Both the position numbers and the translations under genes were made by a program. A stretch of 64,000 nucleotides of DNA from CF-118 sp035689345 (GTDB lineage: Bacteria; Chloroflexota; Dormibacteria; Dormibacterales; Dormibacteraceae). The notes below the pieces were generated by a model. That model did not search any database. It was given only the letters and a program-made list of their open reading frames with translations, and was not told the DNA's origin. The stretch covers positions 1 to 64,000 of the forward strand of contig DASSLR010000013.1 of NCBI GenBank assembly GCA_035689345.1. Direction: 5' to 3'. Shown here piece by piece: positions 25,711 to 34,806 of the stretch. Every line of letters begins with the position of its first letter. Position 1 is the stretch's first letter.

Positions 25711-25760
25711 TTCCTGCCTCGTGAGTGCGAACGCAGAATCGGCGCAGGAGGAAAACGGAC

Positions 25761-26306
25761 ATGCGTGTGCTCGTGGTCTACGCAAGCAAGTACGGTGCGA
25801 CAAGGGGGATAGCCGAGCGGATCACCGCGACGCTCAAGCAGTCAGGTCTCGAAGCGGACATGGTACCGGCCGGCAAAGCCGGCAGCCTCGATGGCTACGA
25901 CGGCTTCGTCATCGGGAGCGCCGCTTACATGTTCTCGTGGCTGCACGAGGCCACCGATTTCATACGCCGCAACGCGGCGCTGCTGAAGACGAAGCCCGTC
26001 TGGCTGTTCAGCAGCGGGCCAATCGGGAACAACAAGACCGACGAGAAGGGCCGAGACGTGCTGGAAACCACTGTGCCCAAGGAGTTTGCGGAATTCGAAC
26101 AGTCGATTCATCCGCGCGGCCTCAAGGTCTTCTTCGGCGCATTCGATCACACGAAGCTGAGCTTTGCCCATCGCATGGTCTACGCGATGCCGGCGATGAA
26201 GAACGCGTTGCTGGATGGCGATTGGCGCGATTGGGATGCAATAGACGCGTGGGCCATGTCGATCGCGTCGTCACTGACGCCGGCGATCACAGCATCATCC
26301 AGTTGA
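25761..26306 (+). CDS. Flavodoxin-domain protein (HemG/menaquinone-dependent PPO type)
   Basis: From ATG 25761 (GGAGGAA at 25747) the 181-residue protein starts with VLVVYASKYGATRGIAERI, the FMN phosphate loop of flavodoxins. YDGFVIGSAAYMFSWLHEATDF and WLFSSGPIG are the other FMN-contacting loops. It resembles the HemG-like flavodoxin family that links to quinones. Divergent from the Ddn-like gene, so it probably shares redox control with it. Confidence 0.8.
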   Translation: MRVLVVYASKYGATRGIAERITATLKQSGLEADMVPAGKAGSLDGYDGFVIGSAAYMFSWLHEATDFIRRNAALLKTKPVWLFSSGPIGNNKTDEKGRDVLETTVPKEFAEFEQSIHPRGLKVFFGAFDHTKLSFAHRMVYAMPAMKNALLDGDWRDWDAIDAWAMSIASSLTPAITASSS

Positions 26307-26442
26307 TGCGACGATTCTGACCGAAGCCCCCGCGATTCACATCGATTCACAAAGGCTGATATCGAGAAACTTCCAATACCACGTCGCACGCTGAGCGTTG
26401 TGGAATTCGTGGGCAAGCGCGAATTTGATGCTGCTGCCGGTG

Positions 26443-28548
26443 ATGTCGGAGTTCAACCCGACTCGTAGGCCCGAGTCCGCAGGGCGTCCTCCTGCGGGGC
26501 CAATCCGCACAGGCGCGATCAGGCGACGCAAGATGCGTCGAGGCGGCTGGCCTGTTCGCATCCTGGCGATCGTGGGCATCGTGATCACTCCGATCGCGAT
26601 CGCGACGCCGGTTGCGTACGGCGCGTTGCTGCCGGACGTCGCGCAGGTCGCAAGCGCCATGCCTTCGGACACGATCATCTACGCGAGCGACGGCAAGACC
26701 GTGCTGGCGGACCTGCATCCGCCGGGGTACCAGCACTACCAGGAGCCGCTGTCAGCGATGGGGACATCGCTGCCCGATGCGATCGTCGCGATCGAGGACA
26801 AGAACTTCTATGCCGAGCCGGGCATCGACCCGGCGGGCATCGCCCGCGCAGCCGTTGTGGACCTCAAGGCAGGAAGGACCGTTGAGGGCGCGTCCACGAT
26901 CACTCAGCAGCTCGTGAAACTGCGCGTGCTCGGCGGGGAACCTTCCTTCCAGCGCAAGTTCAATGAGGCGTTCCTCGCCATTGAGGTCGAGCGACGCTAT
27001 TCGAAATCGCAGATCCTCGAGATGTATCTCAACAGCGTCTCCTTTGGCAACGGCGCCGTCGGCGCATCTGCCGCGGCTCAGATCTTCTTCCATAAACAGA
27101 CGAGCCAGCTCGACCTCGCGCAGGCCTCGATGCTCGCGGGTCTGGTGCGCGGGCCCAGTCTCTACAACCCATTTGCCAATTGGGCCGCTGCCAAAGCGAG
27201 ACAGGCGCAAGTGCTGAATGCGATGGTGAACGCCGGCAAGATCACCCAGGCCGACGCCACGCGTGCCTTGCAGGAGGATCTGAGCCCGCCGAGCCACATG
27301 TTCTTGGCGGCGAATCGCGTCGTCGCCCCCGGGTTTGTCGACTACGTCACCGGCCAGTTGACCAAGAAATACGGCGCGGGCACCACGTACGGCGGTGGCC
27401 TGCGCGTCTTCACGACGCTCAACCTCGGCCTCCAGCAAATCGGGCAGGCCGCGATCTCGAACACTCAGGCCGAGCTCGCGTGGCGTCGCGTGCAGCAGGG
27501 GGCGCTGGTGGCGATCGATCCGACGTCCGGCGCGATCGTCGCGATGGTCTCGTCGGCAAATCAGAACGCCAACGGCGGCCAGTACAACCTGGCGGTGTGG
27601 CCGCCCCGCAACCCGGGATCTTCGATGAAGATCTTCACGTACTCGGCGGCGATCGACAGCCGCAAGTTCACGATGACCACGCCGGTCGAGGATTCACCGT
27701 TCACGTACCGCGATCCGTACACGGGCGCCGTCTACACACCGCAGAACTACGACGGTACGTACCACGGCACCTGCCAGCTGCAGCAGTGCGTGGGCAATTC
27801 GCTCAACATCCCGGCGGTCAAGGTCGAGCTCCAGGTCGGGGTGCCGGCGGTGGTGCAGATGGCGAGAGACATGGGCGCTCCGCCGTGGCAGCAGCAGTCG
27901 AACGGCTCGTACACCAACGACGACCCGCTCAACAGCTTCGGGCCGTCGTTGACGTTGGGCGGCTACGGCGAGACTCCCCTCCAGATGGCGACCGCCGCTT
28001 CAGTGCTGGCGGCGCAAGGAACGCTTCGGCAGCCGTTCGCGATCGCCCGTATCGAGCAGGGGGGCAATGCGATCTACACCCACACCGACGCAGCGAAGCA
28101 GGCGATGGATCCGAGGGTGGCTTTCATCGTCGCCACGATGCTTTCCAAGGACTCGAACCGCTCGCTGATATTCGGCACCGGTTCGCAGCTCGTCATCCCG
28201 GGATTCAACGTCGCTGTGAAGACCGGGACTTCGGACAGCTTCGCCGACGCGTGGACGGTCGGCTTCACGCCGCGCCTGGCGGTCGCGGTCTGGATGGGCA
28301 ACCCTGACTGGCGGGTGAAGATGACGGAGGGTTCTGACAGCTACTACGTCGCGGTTCCCGCGTGGCACGCGTTCATGGCGGGGGCGCTTCCCACCCTGGG
28401 ATCCGACGAGTGGTACCAGCCGCCGGATGGAGTTGTGTCTGCGTGGGGCAACTACTACCTGGCGGGCACGCAGCCGACGTCGCCGCCGGAGCAGCCAACG
28501 ACCTCGAGTGGACCGCGGCCTCCGCACCACCACAAGAAGGGCGGCTGA
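26443..28548 (+). CDS. Class A penicillin-binding protein (GT51 + transpeptidase)
   Basis: A cytoplasmic basic N-terminus and one transmembrane helix (ILAIVGIVITPIAIATPVAYG) precede a GT51 domain with EDKNFY and GASTITQQLVK. The transpeptidase has PGSSMK (SxxK Ser), GNSLN (SxN) and VKTGTSD (KTG). The tail is Pro/Ser/Thr-rich and ends in HHHKKGG. It polymerises and cross-links peptidoglycan. The start is uncertain: the frame is open from TTG 26398 and ATG codons at 26428 and 26443 are possible, none with a clear ribosome binding site. Confidence 0.9.
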   Translation: MSEFNPTRRPESAGRPPAGPIRTGAIRRRKMRRGGWPVRILAIVGIVITPIAIATPVAYGALLPDVAQVASAMPSDTIIYASDGKTVLADLHPPGYQHYQEPLSAMGTSLPDAIVAIEDKNFYAEPGIDPAGIARAAVVDLKAGRTVEGASTITQQLVKLRVLGGEPSFQRKFNEAFLAIEVERRYSKSQILEMYLNSVSFGNGAVGASAAAQIFFHKQTSQLDLAQASMLAGLVRGPSLYNPFANWAAAKARQAQVLNAMVNAGKITQADATRALQEDLSPPSHMFLAANRVVAPGFVDYVTGQLTKKYGAGTTYGGGLRVFTTLNLGLQQIGQAAISNTQAELAWRRVQQGALVAIDPTSGAIVAMVSSANQNANGGQYNLAVWPPRNPGSSMKIFTYSAAIDSRKFTMTTPVEDSPFTYRDPYTGAVYTPQNYDGTYHGTCQLQQCVGNSLNIPAVKVELQVGVPAVVQMARDMGAPPWQQQSNGSYTNDDPLNSFGPSLTLGGYGETPLQMATAASVLAAQGTLRQPFAIARIEQGGNAIYTHTDAAKQAMDPRVAFIVATMLSKDSNRSLIFGTGSQLVIPGFNVAVKTGTSDSFADAWTVGFTPRLAVAVWMGNPDWRVKMTEGSDSYYVAVPAWHAFMAGALPTLGSDEWYQPPDGVVSAWGNYYLAGTQPTSPPEQPTTSSGPRPPHHHKKGG

Positions 28549-28596
28549 CCGAGCCTGGGTCAGCCGGCCGGTACGGTCTCGACGTCTGAGCGAAGC

Positions 28597-29610
28597 TCAG
28601 TTCAACCGATCAGTTCGCTCGGGTTCAACCTGGTGCCCATGCATCAGATTGCGGTCAACTCCGGTGTCCGTTCGCATATGCACTCTGACCGCTGTGCCAT
28701 CGGAGAGAGCACGGATCTGCACCATGTCGCAGAGTTGATTTGCGAGCCAAAGACCTCGCGGCGATGATGCTTCTGGCCCGGGCTCTTGACGATCGGCCAG
28801 GGGATGATCAAAAGACCCAGAATTGCGAACCTCGCAGATGAGCTTTCCTTGATCCCGCCAGATGCGCAGCCCGCATCTGCCGGCTCCGTGCATCAGAGCA
28901 TTGGTTGCTATTTCGTTGAGCGCAGCCACGAGGTCCCTCGCCCGAGGCTCGGGCATTCTCGCCGCATGGGCCTGTCGCAAGGCCATGTCACGAACCGATG
29001 CCAGATCCGACTCGCTGAACACGAATTCATCGAAGCGGTGATCAGGCTCTGGCAGAGGTTGGCTGAATGGTTCGCGGCAGGCCTCTACGCCTCTAAAGGT
29101 CTCGCTTGGGGCTGACGTCCCGGCTTCGTTGACGAATTCGTGACTCTTTCGGGCTTCCGTGATCACAGCTTCATCGAGCTGCGCCATGTCATACGGACAG
29201 AGCAGCCGCCATGGCCGGCCACCAGCGAACGCGACGTTGAGGAGCGATTCATGGCGCTGACACTCAGCCAGCTCGTCGTCCGGGCGACCTTTCCAGATCG
29301 GCTCGCCGATGCCGCGGAGGCCGGCGGCAGTGCTCCCGTGTTTTCTGACGAATGCCTGCCAGGCGGGGATGATCAGGGCGGGATTCGACCCAACCTGGGC
29401 CATATCGGCGAAGAGGACTCTGTCCGCATCGCGGTCCAGGGCTGTACGCAAGACAGCACGCTTTTCGGCTGACACCACCACCAGGATTGCTTCGTGCGCG
29501 TTCAGGCCATTCCGTATGAATGGCAGCGTCCCCAGGATGAATTCCTCCCAGCCGGAATACAGGAGCGCTTCATGTCGGAAGGCCTGAACCGATTCCAAAC
29601 GGGCGCTCAT
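28597..29610 (-). CDS. RsbA-like anti-sigma regulator (MEDS sensor + HATPase)
   Basis: The N-terminal MEDS domain (FRHEALLYSGWEEFILGTLPFIRNGL) is followed by a HATPase_c kinase of the RsbW type with the N-box LNEIATNALMHG and a G-box around SSPRGLWLANQLCD. The ATG at 29610 overlaps the TGA of the STAS gene (ATGA), fixing the start. It probably phosphorylates and is titrated by that STAS partner, controlling a sigma factor. Confidence 0.82.
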   Translation of the reverse strand: MSARLESVQAFRHEALLYSGWEEFILGTLPFIRNGLNAHEAILVVVSAEKRAVLRTALDRDADRVLFADMAQVGSNPALIIPAWQAFVRKHGSTAAGLRGIGEPIWKGRPDDELAECQRHESLLNVAFAGGRPWRLLCPYDMAQLDEAVITEARKSHEFVNEAGTSAPSETFRGVEACREPFSQPLPEPDHRFDEFVFSESDLASVRDMALRQAHAARMPEPRARDLVAALNEIATNALMHGAGRCGLRIWRDQGKLICEVRNSGSFDHPLADRQEPGPEASSPRGLWLANQLCDMVQIRALSDGTAVRVHMRTDTGVDRNLMHGHQVEPERTDRLN

Positions 29611-30038
29611 TCTTGGTCCATAGTGCAGGTGCACATCGCCAGCCAGGGGAGATCGGACCAACCAGTGACTTGCATCACTCGTTCGAGTGGCTTGGGGAGA
29701 CCGTGCAATCGCAACTGGTGGCCCGGCTCAAGTTCTCGACCCGCATCAACGAAAGCGCGGATTCCGCTGATGTCGCAGAAGAGCAAGCTGCGGAGATCGA
29801 TGTGATGGTCGCCACCATTAGGAAAGCCTCGCCGTAGCGCCTCGGCCACGGCGGACGAGTTGTTGATGTCGATCTCACCGGAGAACCGCAGACCGTCGGG
29901 CTGATGCGTGCGCGTTACAACCAAGAAGCTGTCTGCGTAGATCGGTCCGTCATCAGCCGGCGCGCCTTGATGTGCCGCCCGACGATCGATCACACGACGA
30001 TCTGTCGCCCGACGATCCGTCTCTCGACCTTTTGCCAA
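29607..30038 (-). CDS. STAS-domain anti-anti-sigma factor with DRR repeat N-terminus
   Basis: Residues 35-143 form a STAS domain with the phosphorylatable Ser in FCDISGIR. The first 25 residues are an unusual charged pentapeptide repeat (DRRAT, DRRVI, DRRAA). Translation from TTG 30038 is assumed. It is coupled by a four-base overlap to the RsbA-like kinase and diverges from the ECF sigma gene. Confidence 0.82.
   Translation of the reverse strand: MAKGRETDRRATDRRVIDRRAAHQGAPADDGPIYADSFLVVTRTHQPDGLRFSGEIDINNSSAVAEALRRGFPNGGDHHIDLRSLLFCDISGIRAFVDAGRELEPGHQLRLHGLPKPLERVMQVTGWSDLPWLAMCTCTMDQE
29980..30017. repeat. 15-bp-period repeat inside the STAS gene
   Basis: CGACGATC recurs at 29980, 29995 and 30010 with an exact 15-bp period. 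It encodes the DRR pentapeptide repeats of the STAS N-terminus. Such a repeat could change length by slippage without shifting frame. Confidence 0.7.
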
Positions 30039-30213
30039 CCCCCCAGCCCACGATCACCATACCAGCCTGCGATCAGGTATGGCCTGGCGCAATTGAGCTA
30101 GGAAAAGTCCGCACAACCGCACGGCGACGCGGATGCCTCCTTGCTCGCAGAGTAGCTGATAGGTGCGGTGACCCATCACGGACCGCGCCAACTGCGAGGG
30201 GGATTACCAAGCA

Positions 30214-30813
30214 ATGGCTGTTGTCGACTCAAACACCGTCTCCGAAAAGTTCCAGAGCACCTATCAGCCCGGCAATGAGGCCGACTTCGAGCGTCTATAT
30301 CAGTCGTCGTACGGCAGGATCCTCGGCACCCTGACGGCGATGCTCGGCGATCGATCGGCCGCCGAGGACTGCGCGCAGGACGCTTTCGAGCGCGCATACA
30401 AGAAGTGGGCCACGTGGCAGCCACTGGCTCCGGCCGAGGCATGGGTCCACCGCATCGCCATCAATGCCGCAGTCTCGTACCGGCGAAAGATGCGGCTGCG
30501 ACAGGTCGACGAGGTGATTCGACGTATCGGCCGTCCCGGATCGGCTCCAGATCCGCAAGTGATCGTTGAGAGCAATGACCTTGCCGACGCGCTCGCGAAG
30601 CTACCGCCAAAGCAGGCTGCCGCGATCGTGCTCCGTCACTATCACGGCTACACCAATCGCGCGATCGCCGCGTCCCTCGGCATTCCTGAGCGCACCGTCG
30701 CGTCTCGCCTGTCGATAGCGAAGCAACGCCTGCGAGTACTGCTCAAGGCATCGTATGGGCCCGACGCAGGAATTGAGGAAGGCCCAAGGCAGGGCGCAAG
30801 CGCGGCCGCCTGA
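30214..30813 (+). CDS. ECF sigma factor
   Basis: The 199-residue protein has region 2 (FERLYQSSYGRILGTLTAMLGDRSAAEDCAQDAFERAYKKW) and region 4 (LPPKQAAAIVLRHYHGYTNRAIAASLGIPERTVASRLSIAKQRL). GAGGGGG precedes the ATG by about a dozen bases. No anti-sigma gene follows in the same direction. The adjacent divergent RsbA/STAS pair normally acts on SigB-type factors, so a direct link to this ECF factor is not certain. Confidence 0.87.
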   Translation: MAVVDSNTVSEKFQSTYQPGNEADFERLYQSSYGRILGTLTAMLGDRSAAEDCAQDAFERAYKKWATWQPLAPAEAWVHRIAINAAVSYRRKMRLRQVDEVIRRIGRPGSAPDPQVIVESNDLADALAKLPPKQAAAIVLRHYHGYTNRAIAASLGIPERTVASRLSIAKQRLRVLLKASYGPDAGIEEGPRQGASAAA

Positions 30814-30854
30814 CCGCCAGCGGCGCCTGCCGATGGTAGGACACCGTACTTAAC

Positions 30855-30883
30855 TGCAGTAATAGTGCAGTCAGAATTGCAGT
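30855..30883. repeat. Three TGCAGT repeats at helical spacing
   Basis: TGCAGT occurs at 30855, 30866 and 30878, that is every 11-12 bp, in an AT-richer patch between the ECF sigma gene and the next gene. The same-face arrangement suggests a protein-binding array. A related AACTGCAGTCAAGA lies at 21717. Confidence 0.4.
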
Positions 30884-30964
30884 CGACCATCCACAGGCCA
30901 GCCACCCTGATCCGGGGCATGGCCTTGAATTACGGCCAAATGGTCGGAGGCGTCCGTTGACAGC

Positions 30965-31396
30965 GTGAGCGAGGCCTTCATCGGTGGTTTCTGCGGTGGC
31001 TTCATGGGCCGTGGCTTCATGGGGCTTCGCGCCGGCTATGGGCTTTACTTCACCTCGACCCGATTGTTTGGCGTCTACGCCGCGAAGTGGACCGGCGGCT
31101 CCCTCGCCGGTCCGACTGGCGGATTGATCAAAGGCGAACTGATGCCCAGTCTCACACCAGCGGAGAACACCTCCGTGATCGGCGAGCTCGAGCTTGCGAG
31201 GGACTACGAGCTGGCGAAAGATCAGGTCCGCAGTATCGAGCTCAGGAAGACTGGGCCGCTGATGCTCTGGACGGGTGGAGCGACCATCCGGCCAGTGCAG
31301 GGCAGTGCGATCCGGTACGTGCTTCGAAGTCCGATCGCCTACGACCGGTTGGTGCTCCTGACTCAGGCATTCAGTCCGGAATCGGTACGGCGGTAG
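30965..31396 (+). CDS. Hypothetical protein, possible PH-like domain
   Basis: The 143-residue protein starts at GTG 30965. It has a glycine/phenylalanine-rich N-terminus (FIGGFCGGFMGRGFMG), then LYFTSTRLFGVYAAKW, followed by alternating beta-strand-like segments with VRSIELRKTGPLMLWTG. The pattern of a strand reading 'tS/TRL.G' followed by a basic -IELRK- resembles bacterial PH/GRAM-type domains, but I cannot confirm it. It lies between the ECF sigma factor and a Ser/Thr kinase. Confidence 0.55.
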   Translation: MSEAFIGGFCGGFMGRGFMGLRAGYGLYFTSTRLFGVYAAKWTGGSLAGPTGGLIKGELMPSLTPAENTSVIGELELARDYELAKDQVRSIELRKTGPLMLWTGGATIRPVQGSAIRYVLRSPIAYDRLVLLTQAFSPESVRR

Positions 31397-31592
31397 CCGG
31401 CGTAGGCCTTATTCGAATCGCGGCCCGGGGTCGGGTGACGCTATCTAGGTGCTTGCGATTAGGAATCCTTACAGCAAGCCTGACAGCCTAGCCACAACGG
31501 GGACCGACGCCTCGAGCGAGATGGCCGTCCCGTGAGTGAAGCTACAGCTGAACGCGCCAGCGGCGCTGATTCGACCTAAACTCGCCGCGGTC

Positions 31593-33233
31593 ATGAAGGT
31601 ACGGCCTGGGACGGTGCTTGGACCCTACAGGATCGACGCCGAACTCGGCCGCGGCGGGATGGCGACGGTCTTCAAGGCTTTCCAGCCATCCCTCGCGCGC
31701 ATCGTGGCAGTCAAGGTACTACCGGACTTCTTCGCAGACGATGCCGACTTCAAGGAACGATTCCAGCAAGAGGCCATCGCGGTCGCCGGCTTACGGCACC
31801 CCAACATACCGGTCGTGCACGACTACGGCGAAAGCGATGGAACGACCTACATCGTCAGTGAGTACGTCGGCGGCGGCACCCTGACCGACAGACTCGGCCA
31901 ACCGCTCCCCGTCGAGCACACGATCGAGATGCTCCGCCCGGTTGCGAGCGCTCTCGACTATGCGCATTCCAAGGGCGTTCTCCACCGCGACGTCAAGCCA
32001 TCCAACATCCTCATCGATGCCGACGGCAGGCCGATGCTGGCTGATTTCGGCCTGGCAAAAATCCTCGGAGCGGAGAGCAGCCGCTTGACCAAGACCGGAA
32101 CCATCGTCGGCACTCCTGAGTACATGTCACCCGAGCAGTGCGAGGGCGAGTCACTGACGCCTGCGTCCGACATCTACGCGCTCGGCGTAGTCGCCTACGA
32201 AATGCTGACTGGTAGGCCACCGTTCACCGGCCCAACGCCCGTCGCGGTCTTGGTCGCACAGGTTAAGGACCCTCTCCCGTCGCCACGGTCCCTGAATCTC
32301 GATCTGACCGAGGGTGTTGAGCGAGTAGTCGTCAAGGCACTCGCAAAGGATCCGACCGAGCGCTACGCAACATGTGGTGAATTCATCACTGCTCTCTCGA
32401 CAGCGGCCACAGCCGGCGAATCCAGGAGCACACCTCGGCACCTTGACTCCGACGCTCCAGTTGGAGAAATCGCCGGATCCCACGTCCCAGAATCGGACGG
32501 TGGCCGATCGGAATCTGGCGCGGGTGGATCGCTTGTCGACGACGATTTGGCACTCCACTCTGACGACCCTGCGGCGACTCAGCTGCCTGGGGTCGTCGCG
32601 CACGTCGCAGATAAAGCTGTCGATGTGGAGGCGGTCGCTTCGCCTCCCCCCGACCGCGAAATGGGCCCGAAGGCATCACGCGACGCCGACGTAGGGCTTT
32701 CCGATTCACTGCCGCGCTGGCGTCGTGCTCTGAGGGCTTCCCGAACGCGGCTTTTGCTCGCATCGGCGATCGTCATTGTCGTTGCGACCGGCGGCACGAT
32801 CGGCTACATCCAGTTCTCAGGCCTCTCGCACACGAGCCTGGTGGCGGGAGCGCGATCGAGCCCGAGTCCTTCGCCGGCCGCGACCCCGAGCACGAGCCCG
32901 AGCTCCAGCCTGACCCCAAGTCCGAGCCCTTCTCTCAGCCCGAGTCCAACTCCCTTAGGCCCGTCCATACACATCAGTCTCGTCCCCGGTGGTACCAGCG
33001 GCTGGGAGTGGACGATGTCAGGGTCTCACTTCACTCCCGGGAGCACCGTCACCATTCGCTTGTACGTCCCACCGAACTCACCCACATATCAACAAGGGTG
33101 GACCGCACCGGTGGCAGCAAACGGCACATTTCAGGCGCGAGGTTCTGCCGCGGTCCGGTCTGGGCAGACCGGCCGCTTTCTCGTTTGCGATACGAAAAAC
33201 CTGTGTGCATCTACCGAAATAGCCGGTCGTTAG
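31593..33233 (+). CDS. Membrane Ser/Thr protein kinase (PknB type)
   Basis: A kinase domain (residues about 10-275) has the glycine loop LGRGGMATVF, VAVKVL with the ATP Lys, VLHRDVKPSNIL and ADFGLAK. A cytoplasmic acidic linker, a transmembrane helix (LLLASAIVIVVATGGTIGYI), a Ser/Pro-rich spacer (SPSPS repeats) and a 90-residue extracytoplasmic beta domain (SGSHFTPGSTVTIRL) follow. I chose ATG 31593, 10 bp after a TAAACT -10-like element; the frame is open from GTG 31536. The external domain is not a PASTA domain. Confidence 0.85.
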   Translation: MKVRPGTVLGPYRIDAELGRGGMATVFKAFQPSLARIVAVKVLPDFFADDADFKERFQQEAIAVAGLRHPNIPVVHDYGESDGTTYIVSEYVGGGTLTDRLGQPLPVEHTIEMLRPVASALDYAHSKGVLHRDVKPSNILIDADGRPMLADFGLAKILGAESSRLTKTGTIVGTPEYMSPEQCEGESLTPASDIYALGVVAYEMLTGRPPFTGPTPVAVLVAQVKDPLPSPRSLNLDLTEGVERVVVKALAKDPTERYATCGEFITALSTAATAGESRSTPRHLDSDAPVGEIAGSHVPESDGGRSESGAGGSLVDDDLALHSDDPAATQLPGVVAHVADKAVDVEAVASPPPDREMGPKASRDADVGLSDSLPRWRRALRASRTRLLLASAIVIVVATGGTIGYIQFSGLSHTSLVAGARSSPSPSPAATPSTSPSSSLTPSPSPSLSPSPTPLGPSIHISLVPGGTSGWEWTMSGSHFTPGSTVTIRLYVPPNSPTYQQGWTAPVAANGTFQARGSAAVRSGQTGRFLVCDTKNLCASTEIAGR

Positions 33234-33243
33234 GAGAAGGTGT

Positions 33244-33505
33244 GATGGGATTCGGCCTGGCGCTGAACTGGAAGCCACACCCGGACGCCAACTCCATGGC
33301 CGTTCTGATCACCCACACGCTCGAATCTGAGCGCGAGTTGCTGGGGGCGGTCCGCGGGGTGAAGGTCACGCGCGATCGGCCCGCCGAGTTCGTGGTCGAC
33401 AAAGACCGGGACGAGCTGCTCGGGATGCTCGATCGGGCGGATGCCTGGCTCGTCGAGCAGACCGACGCGATGACCGGTGCCGGCCTGGCAGCCCTCCGTG
33501 CCTAA
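33244..33505 (+). pseudogene. Truncated copy of the DinB-like (DUF664) gene
   Basis: Eighty-six codons match the middle of the DinB-like protein at 34301. About 238 bp are shared with roughly 18 base differences by eye. The copy lacks the first helix and everything after AALRA, including the C-terminal helices with the His-rich metal site (HGREHLAHME in the full copy), so it is unlikely to fold as a DinB bundle. It begins 10 bp after the kinase stop and overlaps the convergent RibD-like gene by four bases. Confidence 0.75.
33261..33500 (+). repeat. Direct repeat copy A (DinB-like gene segment)
   Basis: This segment is about 92% identical by eye to 34404-34643, in the same orientation and 1143 bp apart. 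The RibD-like gene lies between the copies. It marks a segmental duplication, and homologous exchange between copies would delete the reductase gene. Confidence 0.85.
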
Positions 33506-34143
33506 TGATCGATCCGGTACTTGATGTGGGTGACGTTCGGAGACGCGACCACCGACACCGGCGTCATCTTCAGGTCGCTGACGTCCTGCAACAAACGCTC
33601 GCCCGCACCGAGCACGATGGGGGCGATGTGGAGATTCAGCTCGTCGAGCTCGCCGGCACGGAGCGCCTGCTGAATCGTCATCGCGCCTCCCGCTATCTGA
33701 ACATCCTTGTCGCCGGCTGCCTCACCCGCCCGGCGCAGCGCCGATTCGATTCCGTCGGTCACGAAGAAGAACGTTGTGCCGCCCTCCATCGGCAGTGGAT
33801 CGCGCCGGTGATGAGTCAGGACGAACACCGGCGCGTGGTACGGCGGGTTGTCTCCCCACCAGCCCTTCCAGCTTTCGTCCCACTCCCCGCGGTGGTGATC
33901 GAACATGTGGCGACCCATGACGTATGCCCCGACGTGGGGATTGGACGCGATTTCGTCGACGATCTCGGAATCAGGCGTGTCAGGTACGGGCGGCAGGCTC
34001 TGCATTCGCCTCCACGCCGCCGTCTCGAACATCCACTCGTGCAGCCGCATGCCGCCTTCGCCGATCGGATTCTCCAGCGTCTGGTTCGGTCCAGCGGTGA
34101 AGCCGTCGATGGAGATGGATTGGTGACAGGTCACGATGCTCAT
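33502..34143 (-). CDS. RibD C-terminal (dihydrofolate reductase-like) family protein
   Basis: From ATG 34143 (AGGAG upstream) the 213-residue protein shows SISIDGFTAGPNQ, AYVMGRHMFD, PVFVLTHHRRDPLPMEGGTTFFFVTDGIESAL, DVQIAGGAMTIQQAL and LDELNLHIAPIVLGAGERL. These are typical of the RibD_C/DHFR-like family of small NADPH-dependent reductases common in actinobacteria. The specific substrate is unknown. It lies between the two DinB-like repeats, convergent to the truncated one. Confidence 0.85.
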   Translation of the reverse strand: MSIVTCHQSISIDGFTAGPNQTLENPIGEGGMRLHEWMFETAAWRRMQSLPPVPDTPDSEIVDEIASNPHVGAYVMGRHMFDHHRGEWDESWKGWWGDNPPYHAPVFVLTHHRRDPLPMEGGTTFFFVTDGIESALRRAGEAAGDKDVQIAGGAMTIQQALRAGELDELNLHIAPIVLGAGERLLQDVSDLKMTPVSVVASPNVTHIKYRIDH

Positions 34144-34300
34144 GGCGATCTCCTGACATATTTCGCAGTCACTGCGGCTCGTACACCATATGAAGGTAAG
34201 ACGAGTGCACGGCCCGAAATTCATCGTTTGGGCCTGCGACTGAACCGGTTCGATCCGAGGCGGCGGCTAGGTCGGCTCCGGCCAGCTAAGGTGTAACGGG

Positions 34301-34765
34301 ATGGGCCAGGAGAACACGCAGGACACGATCGCGGCGATCCGTGAAGGATTGCGCGGGATCCACAAGAGGATCCGTGACGTCGTCGCGGGCCTGGATCGAG
34401 ACACGCTGAACTGGAAGCCACACCCGGACGCCAACTCCATCGCCGTTCTGATCACCCACACGCTCGAATCTGAGGGCGAGTTGCTGGGGGCGGTCCGCGG
34501 GGTGGAGGTCACACGCGACCGGGCCTCCGAGTTCCTGGCGGATAAAGACCGGGACGAGCTGCTCGGGATGCTCGATCGGGCGGATGCCTGGCTCGCCGAG
34601 CAGACCGACGCTATGACCGGCGCCGACCTGTCGGCGCTCCGACCTCGCACCGACAATCCGCCGAAGCCAGGCCTCTACTGGCTGCTGACCAGCTACGGCC
34701 ACGGGCGCGAGCACCTGGCCCACATGGAGCTGACCCGCCAGCTTTCCGACGCGCGCAAGAGCTAG
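34301..34765 (+). CDS. DinB-like (DUF664) four-helix protein
   Basis: The 154-residue protein is a DinB/DUF664 type: LNWKPHPDANSIAVLITHTLESEGELL carries the first His, and YGHGREHLAHMELTRQL has the C-terminal His cluster that binds divalent metal in the family. Members act in thiol-dependent (mycothiol or bacillithiol) reactions; the exact role is unknown. This is the intact parent of the truncated copy at 33244. Confidence 0.82.
   Translation: MGQENTQDTIAAIREGLRGIHKRIRDVVAGLDRDTLNWKPHPDANSIAVLITHTLESEGELLGAVRGVEVTRDRASEFLADKDRDELLGMLDRADAWLAEQTDAMTGADLSALRPRTDNPPKPGLYWLLTSYGHGREHLAHMELTRQLSDARKS
34404..34643 (+). repeat. Direct repeat copy B (DinB-like gene segment)
   Basis: This is the counterpart of 33261-33500 and lies inside the intact DinB-like gene. 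Matching stops abruptly at both ends of the repeat, which indicates duplication of an internal fragment. Confidence 0.85.
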
Positions 34766-34806
34766 GAGCCCGCTCCCAGGCGCCGCGCCTCGGTCTTCCT
34801 TTTCGG

